Assembly (NCBI RefSeq): GCF_900128985.1 | Contig: NZ_FQUC01000001.1 | Coordinates: forward strand, 1-64,000 | Direction: 5' to 3' | DNA from: Indolivaga macrotermitis | GTDB lineage: Bacteria > Bacteroidota > Bacteroidia > Bacteroidales > Dysgonomonadaceae | Length of the DNA stretch: 64,000 nt | Shown: piece by piece, positions 13,986-21,202 of the stretch | How positions within the stretch are numbered: position 1 is the first letter of the stretch | Layout of the letters: the number at the start of each line of letters is the position of its first letter | Program-made: the position numbers and the translations under genes | Notes under the pieces: generated by a model | What the model saw: only the letters and a program-made list of their open reading frames with translations | What the model was told of the DNA's origin: nothing | Databases searched by the model: none

Positions 13986-14612
13986 TTATAAATTTTCTAA
14001 TATGTATTCTTTTACTTTTGGTTCTCCATATTTGCTATATCTTTTGTATAGCCTTTTTCGTGGAACATTGATTCGATTAGCCCATCCTGTGAGGGTGTCA
14101 GTTATTGAACCAACGGTTATTTTTATCACATTTCGTCTATGAGAATCATTGAACTCTTTAGTGACCCATCGGCAGTTTTCGGGGCTGTATCCTTTGTCAT
14201 TGTCGATTCGATCAATTGTGAGATTCGTTTCATAGCCATTTGATTTAGCCCAATGAGCAAAGACATCATAGCTGTTTTTCCACTCCTCACGAACAGATAT
14301 CCCACGACCACCATAATTAGGAAAGTCTTTATCTTTAGGAAGATGACATCTTTTATTCATGTGTACCCAGATATTATGAAGCCTTTCTTGAGAGTGTCCA
14401 TGTTTAATCATTCTATCTTTAACTGTTTCAGAAAGAAGACAACCGCAAGACTTAGTTTCTCCATATTGAAAGTTGCTACGGCGTAATATCTTTTCGTTTC
14501 CACAATCACACTTGCATTTCCAAAGAGTACTTGACCCACTTCTTGCCACAAACTCAAGCACCGTTAAGCGTCCGAATCTTTGCCCTGTGATATCTGCTAT
14601 TCTTCTTCCCAT
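13986..14612 (-). CDS. HNH/AP2-type homing endonuclease
   Basis: 208 residues with the standard order of free-standing phage HNH enzymes: an N-terminal ITGQRFGRLTVLEFV strand, a zinc finger (CKCDCGN and KSCGCL), the HNH region (NIWVHMNKRCHLPKD, YGGRGISVREEW, TIDRIDNDKGYSPENCRWV), and a C-terminal DNA-binding helix (GWANRINVPRKRLYKR). Such genes are selfish elements that insert between phage genes and copy themselves by double-strand-break repair. Insertion between the ATPase-linked gene and recT fits. The start overlaps a 15-codon ORF on the same strand. Confidence 0.88.
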   Translation of the reverse strand: MGRRIADITGQRFGRLTVLEFVARSGSSTLWKCKCDCGNEKILRRSNFQYGETKSCGCLLSETVKDRMIKHGHSQERLHNIWVHMNKRCHLPKDKDFPNYGGRGISVREEWKNSYDVFAHWAKSNGYETNLTIDRIDNDKGYSPENCRWVTKEFNDSHRRNVIKITVGSITDTLTGWANRINVPRKRLYKRYSKYGEPKVKEYILENL

Positions 14613-14644
14613 ACTGCTACTTGTTGTTTATTTTCTGTTGACAT
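14597..14644 (-). CDS. 15-codon ORF overlapping the endonuclease start
   Basis: ATG 14644 reads MSTENKQQVAVWEEE and stops at 14597, overlapping the first codons of the endonuclease. It may be a leader peptide coupling translation, or the surviving 5' end of a gene split when the endonuclease gene inserted; MSTENKQQ resembles the start of phage annealing proteins. Too short for proof. Confidence 0.25.
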   Translation of the reverse strand: MSTENKQQVAVWEEE

Positions 14645-14656
14645 GATTATTGTTGT

Positions 14657-15085
14657 TTATTTGGTTTCTGATTCTTGAATAGGAATATCCATCGGATCGT
14701 CTAGTTCTTTCAGTTTATCCAATTCGGCTTGAAGCTCTTTCTCGGCTTCATCTTTAAGACCTTTCGCATCTTTTTCGATACTGTCAGCTATGGCAAGCAT
14801 GATAGTGTGTTTATTGTTATTTAGATACCTTAGTAGGTGCTTATTGAATATTTCAGGTGAAAGACTAACGATATTAGTACACCCCGAATTACCATAGAAA
14901 CCTTTCCAAGAATCAAACGTTATTGTTTTACCTTGGCAAGCTTTGAATCTATCATCAAGATTAAAACCGTATCCAAACTTGTCACACTGCGAATCTGATT
15001 TGTATTTTTCTAAATTCACATTAAAGAAGTTTCTAATTTCCGATACATTTTTTCTTAATTCTTTTACTTCATCTAATTTTTTCAT
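14657..15085 (-). CDS. Phage protein of unknown function
   Basis: 142 residues from ATG 15085 (MKKLDEVKELRKNVSEIRNF); the frame extends to a TTG at 15097 that overlaps the ATPase stop, so that start is possible too. It has a helical N-terminus, a central KACQGKTITFDSWKGFYGNS region, and a glutamate-rich C-terminal coiled coil (EKDAKGLKDEAEKELQAELD). It may be a partner of the ATPase encoded just upstream, by position only. Confidence 0.55.
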   Translation of the reverse strand: MKKLDEVKELRKNVSEIRNFFNVNLEKYKSDSQCDKFGYGFNLDDRFKACQGKTITFDSWKGFYGNSGCTNIVSLSPEIFNKHLLRYLNNNKHTIMLAIADSIEKDAKGLKDEAEKELQAELDKLKELDDPMDIPIQESETK

Positions 15086-15089
15086 ATCC

Positions 15090-17105
15090 TTAAGCAAATA
15101 ATGATTCTTTAATATTTTCTTTTAGAGTCAGCTTATCACATGATTCATCCACCACAAAGCGGATAATCTGAGATTCGGAAGGGATAAGCTCAACCACCGA
15201 TTCGGCATTATCTACAAATATTGGCAGATACATATCGAAGTGCTTCGAAAGGGTATTAATACATTCTATACCGGCATTAATCTGGGCAGCATTATTCGCA
15301 GCTTGATAAGGTGTTCCATCGATAAGAGCCTCACAGCATTCTTCTTCACCGCCAGTCATAAGAGGTTTGAACATCTTCCATTTGATTGTAGCGAATAAGC
15401 CATTGATACCGTTTTCGATTGCTTCTATCTTGGCACGGTTAAATTTATCCGCGATAAACTCCTTACCTTCAAGTGTAGCCAGTTCTTGAGAGAGTTTTTT
15501 CAGTTCTGCGTCGAGGTCTTGAATACGTTTCTTTTGAGTTTCGGCAGTAGTTTTGATATAGAGCAGCTTTTTCAGTTCGTCTATATCTCGACTGATCAGG
15601 GCTTTTTTCTGACGAAGCTCCGTTGTATCTGGTTGCTGAATCTCTGTTCTCTGTTTTTTAAGTTCGTATACTTCTCCGACTAGACGTTGATATTCTGCGT
15701 TCTTTTCGAGCAGATCAGAAGCAACAAGATGTTGTTTCTCTTTGTTACCTTCGACTTCGATAGCCTCTTTTAGGCTGATTGCTTCTACTGCCTTATCAGA
15801 TAATTGGAAGATAATAGCATCTTTCTGTCTTTTCAGTTCTTCTAACTGGGTAATCAAAGAATCAAGAACCTCTTTTTCTCTTTTTCCTTTTGCGATATTC
15901 GCTTGTAGCTTTTGGGCTTTATCCGCATTGAATTTCTCAACTGCATTGTCAAGCTTCTCTCCTAACAATTCAGCACCACAGCTCGGGCAATGTTTATCAT
16001 CTTCGTGCATTTCTATTGCATTCAGATCTCCATATGCCGAGCGAAGAGTGGTAAGAAGTTCTTTTTGGCTCTCAATTTCCGACTCTTTATTGTGAATCTT
16101 CGTGATAATAAGAGCCTGGTCTGAATTGAGAGAACGGATAAGATTTTCAAGCTGTGTAAGTTCATTTTGCAACCTGACAAACTCCTTGTTTTGGTCTTTA
16201 TTTAACCTATCCACTTCTACCTCTGTATCGCTCTTTATTGCAGCAAGACGGCGCTCTTTTTCAAGAATAACAGACTGTTGCTTCTTGATATCTTCGGCTT
16301 GCCCCTCGTATGCTTTGGATATATCGGAAAGTTGCAGATCGATAGCTGATAATTCGATACCTTTTGATTTGATTGATTCTTCAACAGCCATATAATCAGG
16401 CTCTTCCGGTATGGCAAGAGTAGCCTCACGAATCTTTATAGGTATTTCATCTATTTTAGATTTGAGCGTTTTCTTCTCTGCATTCAGCTTTTTACGGAAA
16501 TCATCAAGGTTATTCTTTCCAAGTTCTTCTATAAGCTTTGCAAAATCTGTACTTGTCGCTGATAGCTTGCTAAGAATTGCATCATCGGTTACTCCGGCAA
16601 GCTCCATTAACAGTTTACGTCGCTTTTGCCATTCCATATTCAGAAAGAAGCGAGGATTTGACAATAGATGAAACTGTTCGGAACTTCCGAATAATTGGTT
16701 TGTTCTCTGGTCAAAATCTTTCTTCAATGTTAGAGGAATACCATCCCATATGAATGTGGTTGTATGGGTATCGAGTTTGCGTTCTTCTTCACCGGTAGGT
16801 TTTACCCACTTTTCTTTGAAGGTCCGGGATACCTTGTAGTTTGAATAGTCTACATCCATATTGACGGAAACTGTATGTTCCAGATGATGGATAGCTTCGT
16901 TATTCTCATCAAGAGTTTTGATCTCATAATCGGCACGTCCTTTAGCATCTTTGCCTGTCCATAACCATGACCACGCATCGCATATCGTTGACTTGCCAGC
17001 ACCATTTGTCGCATGAACATTAGTAATATGTTCTGCCGGATTAAGAATGTAATCCCTGAGGCCCTTAAAATTTAAGAGCGCTAATTGTCTGATAATTAAT
17101 TTCAT
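15090..17105 (-). CDS. SbcC/Rad50-like AAA ATPase
   Basis: 671 residues from ATG 17105; the frame extends to a TTG at 17156, but LIIRQLALLNFKGLRDY is the usual family N-terminus. Walker A is NGAGKST (residues 34-40), followed by the long coiled-coil arms (about 200-560) with a zinc-hook CPSCG at 373-376 in mid-arm. A C-terminal IFVDNAESVV stands where Walker B is expected, in a diverged form. This is the ATPase half of an SbcC/Rad50 end-processing machine; no SbcD/Mre11 nuclease is encoded nearby. With RecT it probably handles DNA ends in replication and recombination. Confidence 0.85.
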   Translation of the reverse strand: MKLIIRQLALLNFKGLRDYILNPAEHITNVHATNGAGKSTICDAWSWLWTGKDAKGRADYEIKTLDENNEAIHHLEHTVSVNMDVDYSNYKVSRTFKEKWVKPTGEEERKLDTHTTTFIWDGIPLTLKKDFDQRTNQLFGSSEQFHLLSNPRFFLNMEWQKRRKLLMELAGVTDDAILSKLSATSTDFAKLIEELGKNNLDDFRKKLNAEKKTLKSKIDEIPIKIREATLAIPEEPDYMAVEESIKSKGIELSAIDLQLSDISKAYEGQAEDIKKQQSVILEKERRLAAIKSDTEVEVDRLNKDQNKEFVRLQNELTQLENLIRSLNSDQALIITKIHNKESEIESQKELLTTLRSAYGDLNAIEMHEDDKHCPSCGAELLGEKLDNAVEKFNADKAQKLQANIAKGKREKEVLDSLITQLEELKRQKDAIIFQLSDKAVEAISLKEAIEVEGNKEKQHLVASDLLEKNAEYQRLVGEVYELKKQRTEIQQPDTTELRQKKALISRDIDELKKLLYIKTTAETQKKRIQDLDAELKKLSQELATLEGKEFIADKFNRAKIEAIENGINGLFATIKWKMFKPLMTGGEEECCEALIDGTPYQAANNAAQINAGIECINTLSKHFDMYLPIFVDNAESVVELIPSESQIIRFVVDESCDKLTLKENIKESLFA

Positions 17106-17124
17106 GATTGTTTGTTTATTGAAA

Positions 17125-17385
17125 TTACTCTGTTTTGTAGATATAATTCTGAGCAATAAAATTTTGTAGGTCTATAATGCCATTTGTAAGAGCTTCTAAC
17201 TTTTCGATGGCTTCTATAACTTGTTCAGGATCATTCAAATCGTTGTGCAATTGAATAGAGCCTCGGCAGTCATGGATCGTTAATTTCATTATGCCATCTT
17301 CCATCACTTTAGCATGGCATGAAGCCATACTTCTGGGGCTATCCGGCAATAGAAAGTTTTTGCAGTTATAAGTCTGTTTCGTCAT
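17125..17385 (-). CDS. Small phage protein, unknown function
   Basis: 86 residues, MTKQTYNCKNFLLPDSPRSM at the start, then beta-strands (DGIMKLTIHDCRGSIQLHND) and a helix (EQVIEAIEKLEALTNGIIDL). It overlaps the upstream membrane-protein gene by 20 bases. No family recognised, although similar small proteins are found beside SbcC-like ATPases in Bacteroidetes phages as far as I recall. Confidence 0.55.
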   Translation of the reverse strand: MTKQTYNCKNFLLPDSPRSMASCHAKVMEDGIMKLTIHDCRGSIQLHNDLNDPEQVIEAIEKLEALTNGIIDLQNFIAQNYIYKTE

Positions 17386-17599
17386 ATAAGTACTCTGTTT
17401 TAATAATTAATAATCCAGCTTCCTCGACTACGAGACCTTTGTCTGAATGTGTAACACGCATTTCGTCTAACTGGCTTCTGTCTTCACTTATTTTATCTTT
17501 GCTACATTTGGCCAATAAATAAAATGCGACAAACATTACAGATATCCCGAAAATGATCTTGAAGAAATCAAATACAGGGTTAATATTATTCTTTTTCAT
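17366..17599 (-). CDS. Small single-span membrane protein
   Basis: 77 residues from ATG 17599 (MKKNNINPVFDFFKIIFGIS). One hydrophobic helix spans about residues 9-30 (FDFFKIIFGISVMFVAFYLLA), followed by an acidic soluble tail (KCSKDKISEDRSQLDEMRVT). The longer frame to ATG 17665 would run through the preceding gene and is rejected, because ATG 17599 overlaps that gene's stop (ATGA). Confidence 0.6.
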   Translation of the reverse strand: MKKNNINPVFDFFKIIFGISVMFVAFYLLAKCSKDKISEDRSQLDEMRVTHSDKGLVVEEAGLLIIKTEYLYDETDL

Positions 17600-17736
17600 A
17601 TGCTTGCGTCGATTATATATGCGAGCAATGCTCCGATTGTAATTCCTATTATCCAAGAATAGCATGTAACTGAACGATCTAATATCTTCTCAGTCCTTTC
17701 TATTTTTGCTATTTTATCAAGCGTTTCTTTTTTCAT
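17596..17736 (-). CDS. 46-residue membrane protein
   Basis: ATG 17736 reads MKKETLDKIAKIERTEKILD, then one hydrophobic helix (CYSWIIGITIGALLAYII) and stops at 17596 as part of an ATGA overlap with the next gene. A charged cytoplasmic helix followed by a C-terminal membrane helix suggests an inner-membrane protein, perhaps pairing with the adjacent 77-residue one. The frame stays open upstream to 17808 without an ATG, so a longer form from a rare start codon cannot be excluded. Confidence 0.55.
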   Translation of the reverse strand: MKKETLDKIAKIERTEKILDRSVTCYSWIIGITIGALLAYIIDASI

Positions 17737-17839
17737 TTCATTATCGCGTTTATCGATTTTAAATTCGTCCGTTTGAATAGTTGAGCCGAATATGAAAACC
17801 TTGTAACACTATGCTTGGTATGCCTAGATTAATTAATAT

Positions 17840-18016
17840 TTATTTTTTACGAGGGTTATTTATTTTCCTTTCAGCAAATAGATTTTCAGTATCATAAAAG
17901 ATGGTTGCTCCAATCTGATTGTATCTCAATCTACCAGCTCTTTTCCAATTACAGATTGTTACATCTGTTACACCTAAATGAGAGGCTAAAGCTTTATTTC
18001 CTTTTATTAAAGTCAT
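17840..18016 (-). CDS. Small helix-turn-helix protein, excisionase-like
   Basis: 58 residues: MTLIKGNKALASHLGVTDVT, then ICNWKRAGRLRYNQIGATIF, ending in a basic tail INNPRKK. 'ALA.HLGVT..T..NWK..G.L.Y.Q.G..I.Y' is the winged-helix pattern of DUF3853/excisionase-type proteins of Bacteroidetes elements, which bind att or promoter DNA. It lies early in the leftward operon, three kilobases from the integrase, so it could be the recombination directionality factor or a Cro-like regulator. ATG start at 18016. Confidence 0.65.
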   Translation of the reverse strand: MTLIKGNKALASHLGVTDVTICNWKRAGRLRYNQIGATIFYDTENLFAERKINNPRKK

Positions 18017-18021
18017 AATGA

Positions 18022-18195
18022 TTATTTTTCGGATTTCACTTCTACACCACCCAGTTGTAGTGCTTTTTCTCTGATTTCCCTTGCCAATTGGGTATCAGTC
18101 ATGCCGAAAAGTGCAGACTGTACTGTAGGATAGGAAGTATTAAGTTCTTCCTTTATCCTTTTTTTTACACTGTGTTTTACCAAAATCTCGCTCAT
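18022..18195 (-). CDS. Small Cro-like DNA-binding protein, first gene of the early operon
   Basis: 57 residues, MSEILVKHSVKKRIKEELNT at the start, followed by SYPTVQSALFGMTDTQLARE and a helix ending in EKALQLGG. This matches a small HTH family common in Bacteroides phages (RIKEEL..SYPTV..AL.G.T...LA..IR..A...GG). Being the first gene opposite the repressor, it is well placed to act as Cro. ATG 18195 is preceded by AT-rich promoter DNA. Confidence 0.7.
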   Translation of the reverse strand: MSEILVKHSVKKRIKEELNTSYPTVQSALFGMTDTQLAREIREKALQLGGVEVKSEK

Positions 18196-18308
18196 AGTTT
18201 TTATATTAGCATTTATAATTTATTTTAATATTGCAAATATAGTCAAAAGACTATCTATTGTAACCGTATTGACTATAAATTAATATAATTTAACAGTTTA
18301 TTGACTAT
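18196..18308. promoter_or_regulatory. Lysogeny switch: divergent promoter with GACTAT operators
   Basis: 113 bases between the divergent repressor and Cro-like genes. ATAGTC (18239-18244) and GACTAT (18249-18254) form an inverted repeat. Two further copies of ATTGACTAT lie at 18268-18276 and 18300-18308, the last abutting the repressor ATG at 18309. The arrangement is that of a temperate phage operator with autoregulation of the repressor by a site on its own start. Which protein binds is inferred from position. Confidence 0.7.
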
Positions 18309-18806
18309 ATGAATATCAACGAAAGGATACAGTGTATTGTAGATCAGTTTTTTAGCGGAAACAAAGCGGCATTCGCCAAATGTATCAAAGTAAAGCCTAC
18401 TACTTTATCAAATATCATTGGCCGGGAAAGGGCGTCTAAACCGTCTAGCGAAATATTGGAAAGTATAGCTTATAATATTCCTGAATTAAACCCTGACTGG
18501 CTACTAACCGGACAGGGGGATATGTTGCGAATGAAAGAGATAGGGATGTTTATAGATAAGAATAAAGGTGCAATTAATACTGGTACTGTCGGTGGTCATA
18601 ATGTAAATATAACCGGTTCCGATTATGAAAAAATTATAGATAAAAATCGTATCGAATTGACAAGTAAAGGGGCTGTAAGCGAGGTATACTTACAGAAGAT
18701 CACCAGCTTAGAATCCGAAATAGCCAAGCTGGAAAGTGTTGTAAAATCTAAAAATGAAGTAATAGAAGCTTTGAAAGATCATATAGCTTCTTTGAAGTCT
18801 AAATAA
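18309..18806 (+). CDS. CI-like phage repressor, XRE family, no peptidase domain
   Basis: 165 residues. Residues 1-75 are a helix-turn-helix domain of the type found in Bacteroidetes phage repressors (GNKAAFAKCIKVKPTTLSNI, with LNPDWLLTGQGDML closing it). The rest is not the LexA-like Ser/Lys peptidase of lambda CI: a short region AINTGTVGGHNVNITGSD is followed by a C-terminal coiled coil (about 125-165, YLQKITSLESEIAKLESVV). Oligomerisation is therefore likely through the coiled coil. Induction may depend on an antirepressor, since self-cleavage is not available. Confidence 0.8.
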   Translation: MNINERIQCIVDQFFSGNKAAFAKCIKVKPTTLSNIIGRERASKPSSEILESIAYNIPELNPDWLLTGQGDMLRMKEIGMFIDKNKGAINTGTVGGHNVNITGSDYEKIIDKNRIELTSKGAVSEVYLQKITSLESEIAKLESVVKSKNEVIEALKDHIASLKSK

Positions 18807-18872
18807 TCAAACAATGGGAATTGGAAAAAGTTTTGCTGTTTGTAAATATTTTTTTTTGAAAGGATTGATATG

Positions 18873-19061
18873 TTAGTCTTTAAGTGATGGAATTGAATTT
18901 TCAGAGTCAAGGGTTAAGTCTATCGAAAATTGGATGTGATTTCCTTCTTCATTGTTGAGCTGGAAATGTACAGTTGTTGCAACGCCTGTTGCTTGCCCTG
19001 ATTCTTTAACCCCTTCTGCTATTTGTTTAAGGGTTCCTTTTACGATTGATTTGATATCCAT
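18873..19061 (-). CDS. Small phage protein, unknown function
   Basis: 62 residues: amphipathic N-terminal helix (MDIKSIVKGTLKQIAEGVKE) and a beta-hairpin end (TTVHFQLNN, HIQFSIDLTLDS). It lies between the repressor and integrase genes, divergent from the coiled-coil ORF at 19101. No family assigned with confidence. Confidence 0.5.
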   Translation of the reverse strand: MDIKSIVKGTLKQIAEGVKESGQATGVATTVHFQLNNEEGNHIQFSIDLTLDSENSIPSLKD

Positions 19062-19100
19062 AACAATAATATTTAATGATTATACTATAAAATATAACCA

Positions 19101-19244
19101 ATGGACGAAAAAGATAAAATAATAGCTTCTCTTCGCAAGCAATTGCAGGAGGCAAATAGTAAAATTTCAGCACTCGAGCAAGAAATAGCACTACTCGAGT
19201 ACCAGATAGAAGAGAAAAAAGGCATCAGTCCATTGATCTCTTAA
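19101..19244 (+). CDS. 47-residue coiled-coil protein
   Basis: MDEKDKIIASLRKQLQEANS, then KISALEQEIALLEYQIEEKK, ending at TAA 19244. Hydrophobic residues at heptad a and d positions suggest a leucine-zipper-like dimer. Its last 20 bases overlap the 3' end of the integrase on the opposite strand. No known homologue; it could modulate the repressor's coiled coil, purely as a suggestion. Confidence 0.45.
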   Translation: MDEKDKIIASLRKQLQEANSKISALEQEIALLEYQIEEKKGISPLIS

Positions 19245-20511
19245 CAGCTTCTTTTTGCAATTGTTCCGGACGCCTTCTGTATCGATCAAATGCTTTTGAA
19301 TTTTCCGAATGCCCGGACATCGAAGCTACAACATGAATTGGCTCTCCAGCTTGACAAAGAATATCTACAAATGTACGCCTGGCCAAATGGGAAGATGCTA
19401 TATCATGAAGTATAAACACTTCTTCTTTTTCAGTGTCTCTGTTAAATTGTATGACTTTACGCTTTAATTCAGCAATTCGAAAAACCAACTTCAATTGTTC
19501 ATTATAATCATTTGGATGTACAAAGGGCATAATAAGACCATTATCCCCTTTACCTTTATATTTATTCAAAATTTCGTTCGCTCTATTCGAGATTGGAACA
19601 ACAACTTTATTGACGAAACCTCGTGTTTTAGCCGGAAAATAAACTAAAGTTCCATCTTGAATATTATCATAAGTCAGCCGTACAAAATCCCCTACACGGC
19701 AACCAAAAGCAGCCTGTAAACAAAACATATCCCGAACCAGTTCCGATATTGAATCAGGCATCTTCTTATTGTACAACTTACTCAATTCTTCTCTGGTCAT
19801 ACAAACTGGCTCATCATATATTTCGGTGCCGATCTTGGATGCGAAATTAATCCTGTCAAAAGGAGATTCTTTTATTATCGATTCCATCTTGCAATAACTA
19901 AAGAAACCTTTCAGCCTCTTCATTATCGTAACAACAGTATTAGAAGCTCTGCCTTTTGATATATATTTATTGTAATCGAGAATATTTAAATTCTCAAAAG
20001 TCAATGGATTCTTTTTTGTTTTTCCATATTCCCTCAATCGATTTATATCTGCAGCATAGTGCCGGCGACGCCCGTCTGAGACTTTAGATTCAACTTTATA
20101 TTTCTCATAAGCATCAAAAAATTGTAATCCTAACATACCGCCGGGCTCCTCTTTTTCATCCAATTCATTCAATTGAATCTGTAGTAATCGTTTAAACTTA
20201 TCTTTTGAAAATTCAACATCTCGGCCCTTGAAGTTTTGCTCATATACGATCAATGACGCATTTTCCAATTCTCTTATTCGGGCATTTATCGTTGAAGAAG
20301 AATCGCCGTCCTTATTGAATGTGTTTTTCTTAATCTGTTCAATATAGTTTTCTTTACTTTTTTTTATAAAGTTTTTTGGAGATACGCGATATCCTGAATA
20401 ATAGAATACTTCAATACCTTCTATTGTTGCCACTAGGAATACCTGTTTTTCTTCACTATTTTTACCTGAAGAAATTAAGCTAAACCTTGTCTTGTATTTT
20501 TTTATTTCCAT
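19225..20511 (-). CDS. int: Tyrosine integrase of the prophage
   Basis: 428 residues, typical for Bacteroidetes phage and mobile-element integrases. It has an N-terminal arm-binding region (1-120), a core-binding SAM-like domain (about 125-215) and the catalytic domain (about 235-428). The active residues are visible: Arg272 in FGCRVGDFVRL, HLARR with His375 and Arg378, GH at 400-401, and the nucleophile Tyr411 in FDRYRRRP. It inserts phage DNA at the bacterial att site. The likely attR lies about 175 bases beyond its start codon. Confidence 0.92.
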   Translation of the reverse strand: MEIKKYKTRFSLISSGKNSEEKQVFLVATIEGIEVFYYSGYRVSPKNFIKKSKENYIEQIKKNTFNKDGDSSSTINARIRELENASLIVYEQNFKGRDVEFSKDKFKRLLQIQLNELDEKEEPGGMLGLQFFDAYEKYKVESKVSDGRRRHYAADINRLREYGKTKKNPLTFENLNILDYNKYISKGRASNTVVTIMKRLKGFFSYCKMESIIKESPFDRINFASKIGTEIYDEPVCMTREELSKLYNKKMPDSISELVRDMFCLQAAFGCRVGDFVRLTYDNIQDGTLVYFPAKTRGFVNKVVVPISNRANEILNKYKGKGDNGLIMPFVHPNDYNEQLKLVFRIAELKRKVIQFNRDTEKEEVFILHDIASSHLARRTFVDILCQAGEPIHVVASMSGHSENSKAFDRYRRRPEQLQKEAVKRSMD

Positions 20512-20679
20512 ATTCTAATTTCTAAGTGCTATACAAAATTACTTAGAAATTAATCTATAATCCGTTTTTATTAGAATTAATTAATTTATATCGGTTTTAA
20601 TTGTATATATATTTGTATATTAATGCTATATGTTATTTCATGATATATCGGTTTGATTTTTAAGCATATACATTATTTC

Positions 20680-20710
20680 ATAATATCATCTCTCCGGGGT
20701 CACTTAGAAA
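20680..20710. other. Candidate attR, prophage-host boundary
   Basis: CATCTCTCCG (20687-20696) followed by GGG matches the 3' acceptor arm expected of a tRNA-Ser, whose 5' end is GGAGAGATG, but no T-arm (GGTTCGAATCC) precedes it, so no complete tRNA exists here. That is what the attR copy of a tRNA-borne core looks like. The genes change character just to the right, and a strong terminator follows 15 bases later. Inferred; attL is outside the window. Confidence 0.4.
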
Positions 20711-20711
20711 C

Positions 20712-20740
20712 AAAAAGGTCATCATTTTGATGACCTTTTT
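20712..20740. terminator. Strong rho-independent terminator right of attR
   Basis: AAAAAGGTCATCA (20712-20724) and TGATGACCTTTTT (20728-20740) form a perfect 13-bp stem with a 3-base loop and flanking T/A runs in both directions. No gene ends just before it here, so it is probably the terminator of the host transcription unit into which the phage integrated. Confidence 0.75.
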
Positions 20741-20778
20741 GTTATATTGGGTTCTTAATAATAACAAGAACAAATAAG

Positions 20779-21093
20779 ATGGAAGATTTTGAACTATGGC
20801 TTGAGTTTGAAAATGTAGATTATTCAGGTTCAGATGTAGAGAATGAGTTTTGCAATATTCAGGTAGATTTGCCTGATGGAAGACATTATGGAATTAATGT
20901 CTGGACATACAAGTTTCTAAATTCAGCTATTCTTCAAGATGAAAAATCAGGAAATAATCTAAATGGGCTCTATCTCCCATCTCCAGACCTCTTTGTTAGA
21001 GAATTGACAAGAGATTGTATTGAAAAGGTCATTGCGGATATTTTAAGACATGGGGATATTGAGAATGTACTTAATCCTTCTGTTATATTATAG
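20779..21093 (+). CDS. Conserved protein of unknown function
   Basis: 104 residues, acidic, beginning MEDFELWLEFENVDYSGSDV with DGRHYGINVWTYKFL and PDLFVRELTRDCIEKVIADI further on. I recall similar stand-alone proteins in many Bacteroidales, without a known role; the size and acidity are immunity-protein-like. It is the first host gene right of the prophage and points away from it. A weak hairpin (ACCTGTTC 21111-21118 with GAACAGGT 21142-21149) follows. Confidence 0.55.
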   Translation: MEDFELWLEFENVDYSGSDVENEFCNIQVDLPDGRHYGINVWTYKFLNSAILQDEKSGNNLNGLYLPSPDLFVRELTRDCIEKVIADILRHGDIENVLNPSVIL

Positions 21094-21202
21094 TATTTTC
21101 AACTGATATAACCTGTTCAAATCTTCTATAACTTCGGTTGAGAACAGGTATAAGGAAATATATTATTAAATGACAAGGGGATTGAGCGAATTCTTTTTTG
21201 AA

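Noticed and set aside
15090-17105. SbcC-like ATPase as part of a stand-alone anti-phage system
   Set aside because: It is embedded in the phage early operon with RecT and lacks a defence-type partner, so phage recombination is the simpler explanation.
18807-18872. Terminator after the repressor gene
   Set aside because: CAAACA and TGTTTG could pair before a T-rich stretch, but the stem is only six base pairs around a long loop.
20640-20700. A complete tRNA-Ser gene at the prophage edge
   Set aside because: Only the acceptor-like 3' end is present; no anticodon or T-arm can be folded in the preceding AT-rich sequence.
1-20700. Reverse transcriptase, retron or diversity-generating element in the prophage
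   Set aside because: No reverse transcriptase motif or template/variable repeat pair was seen.
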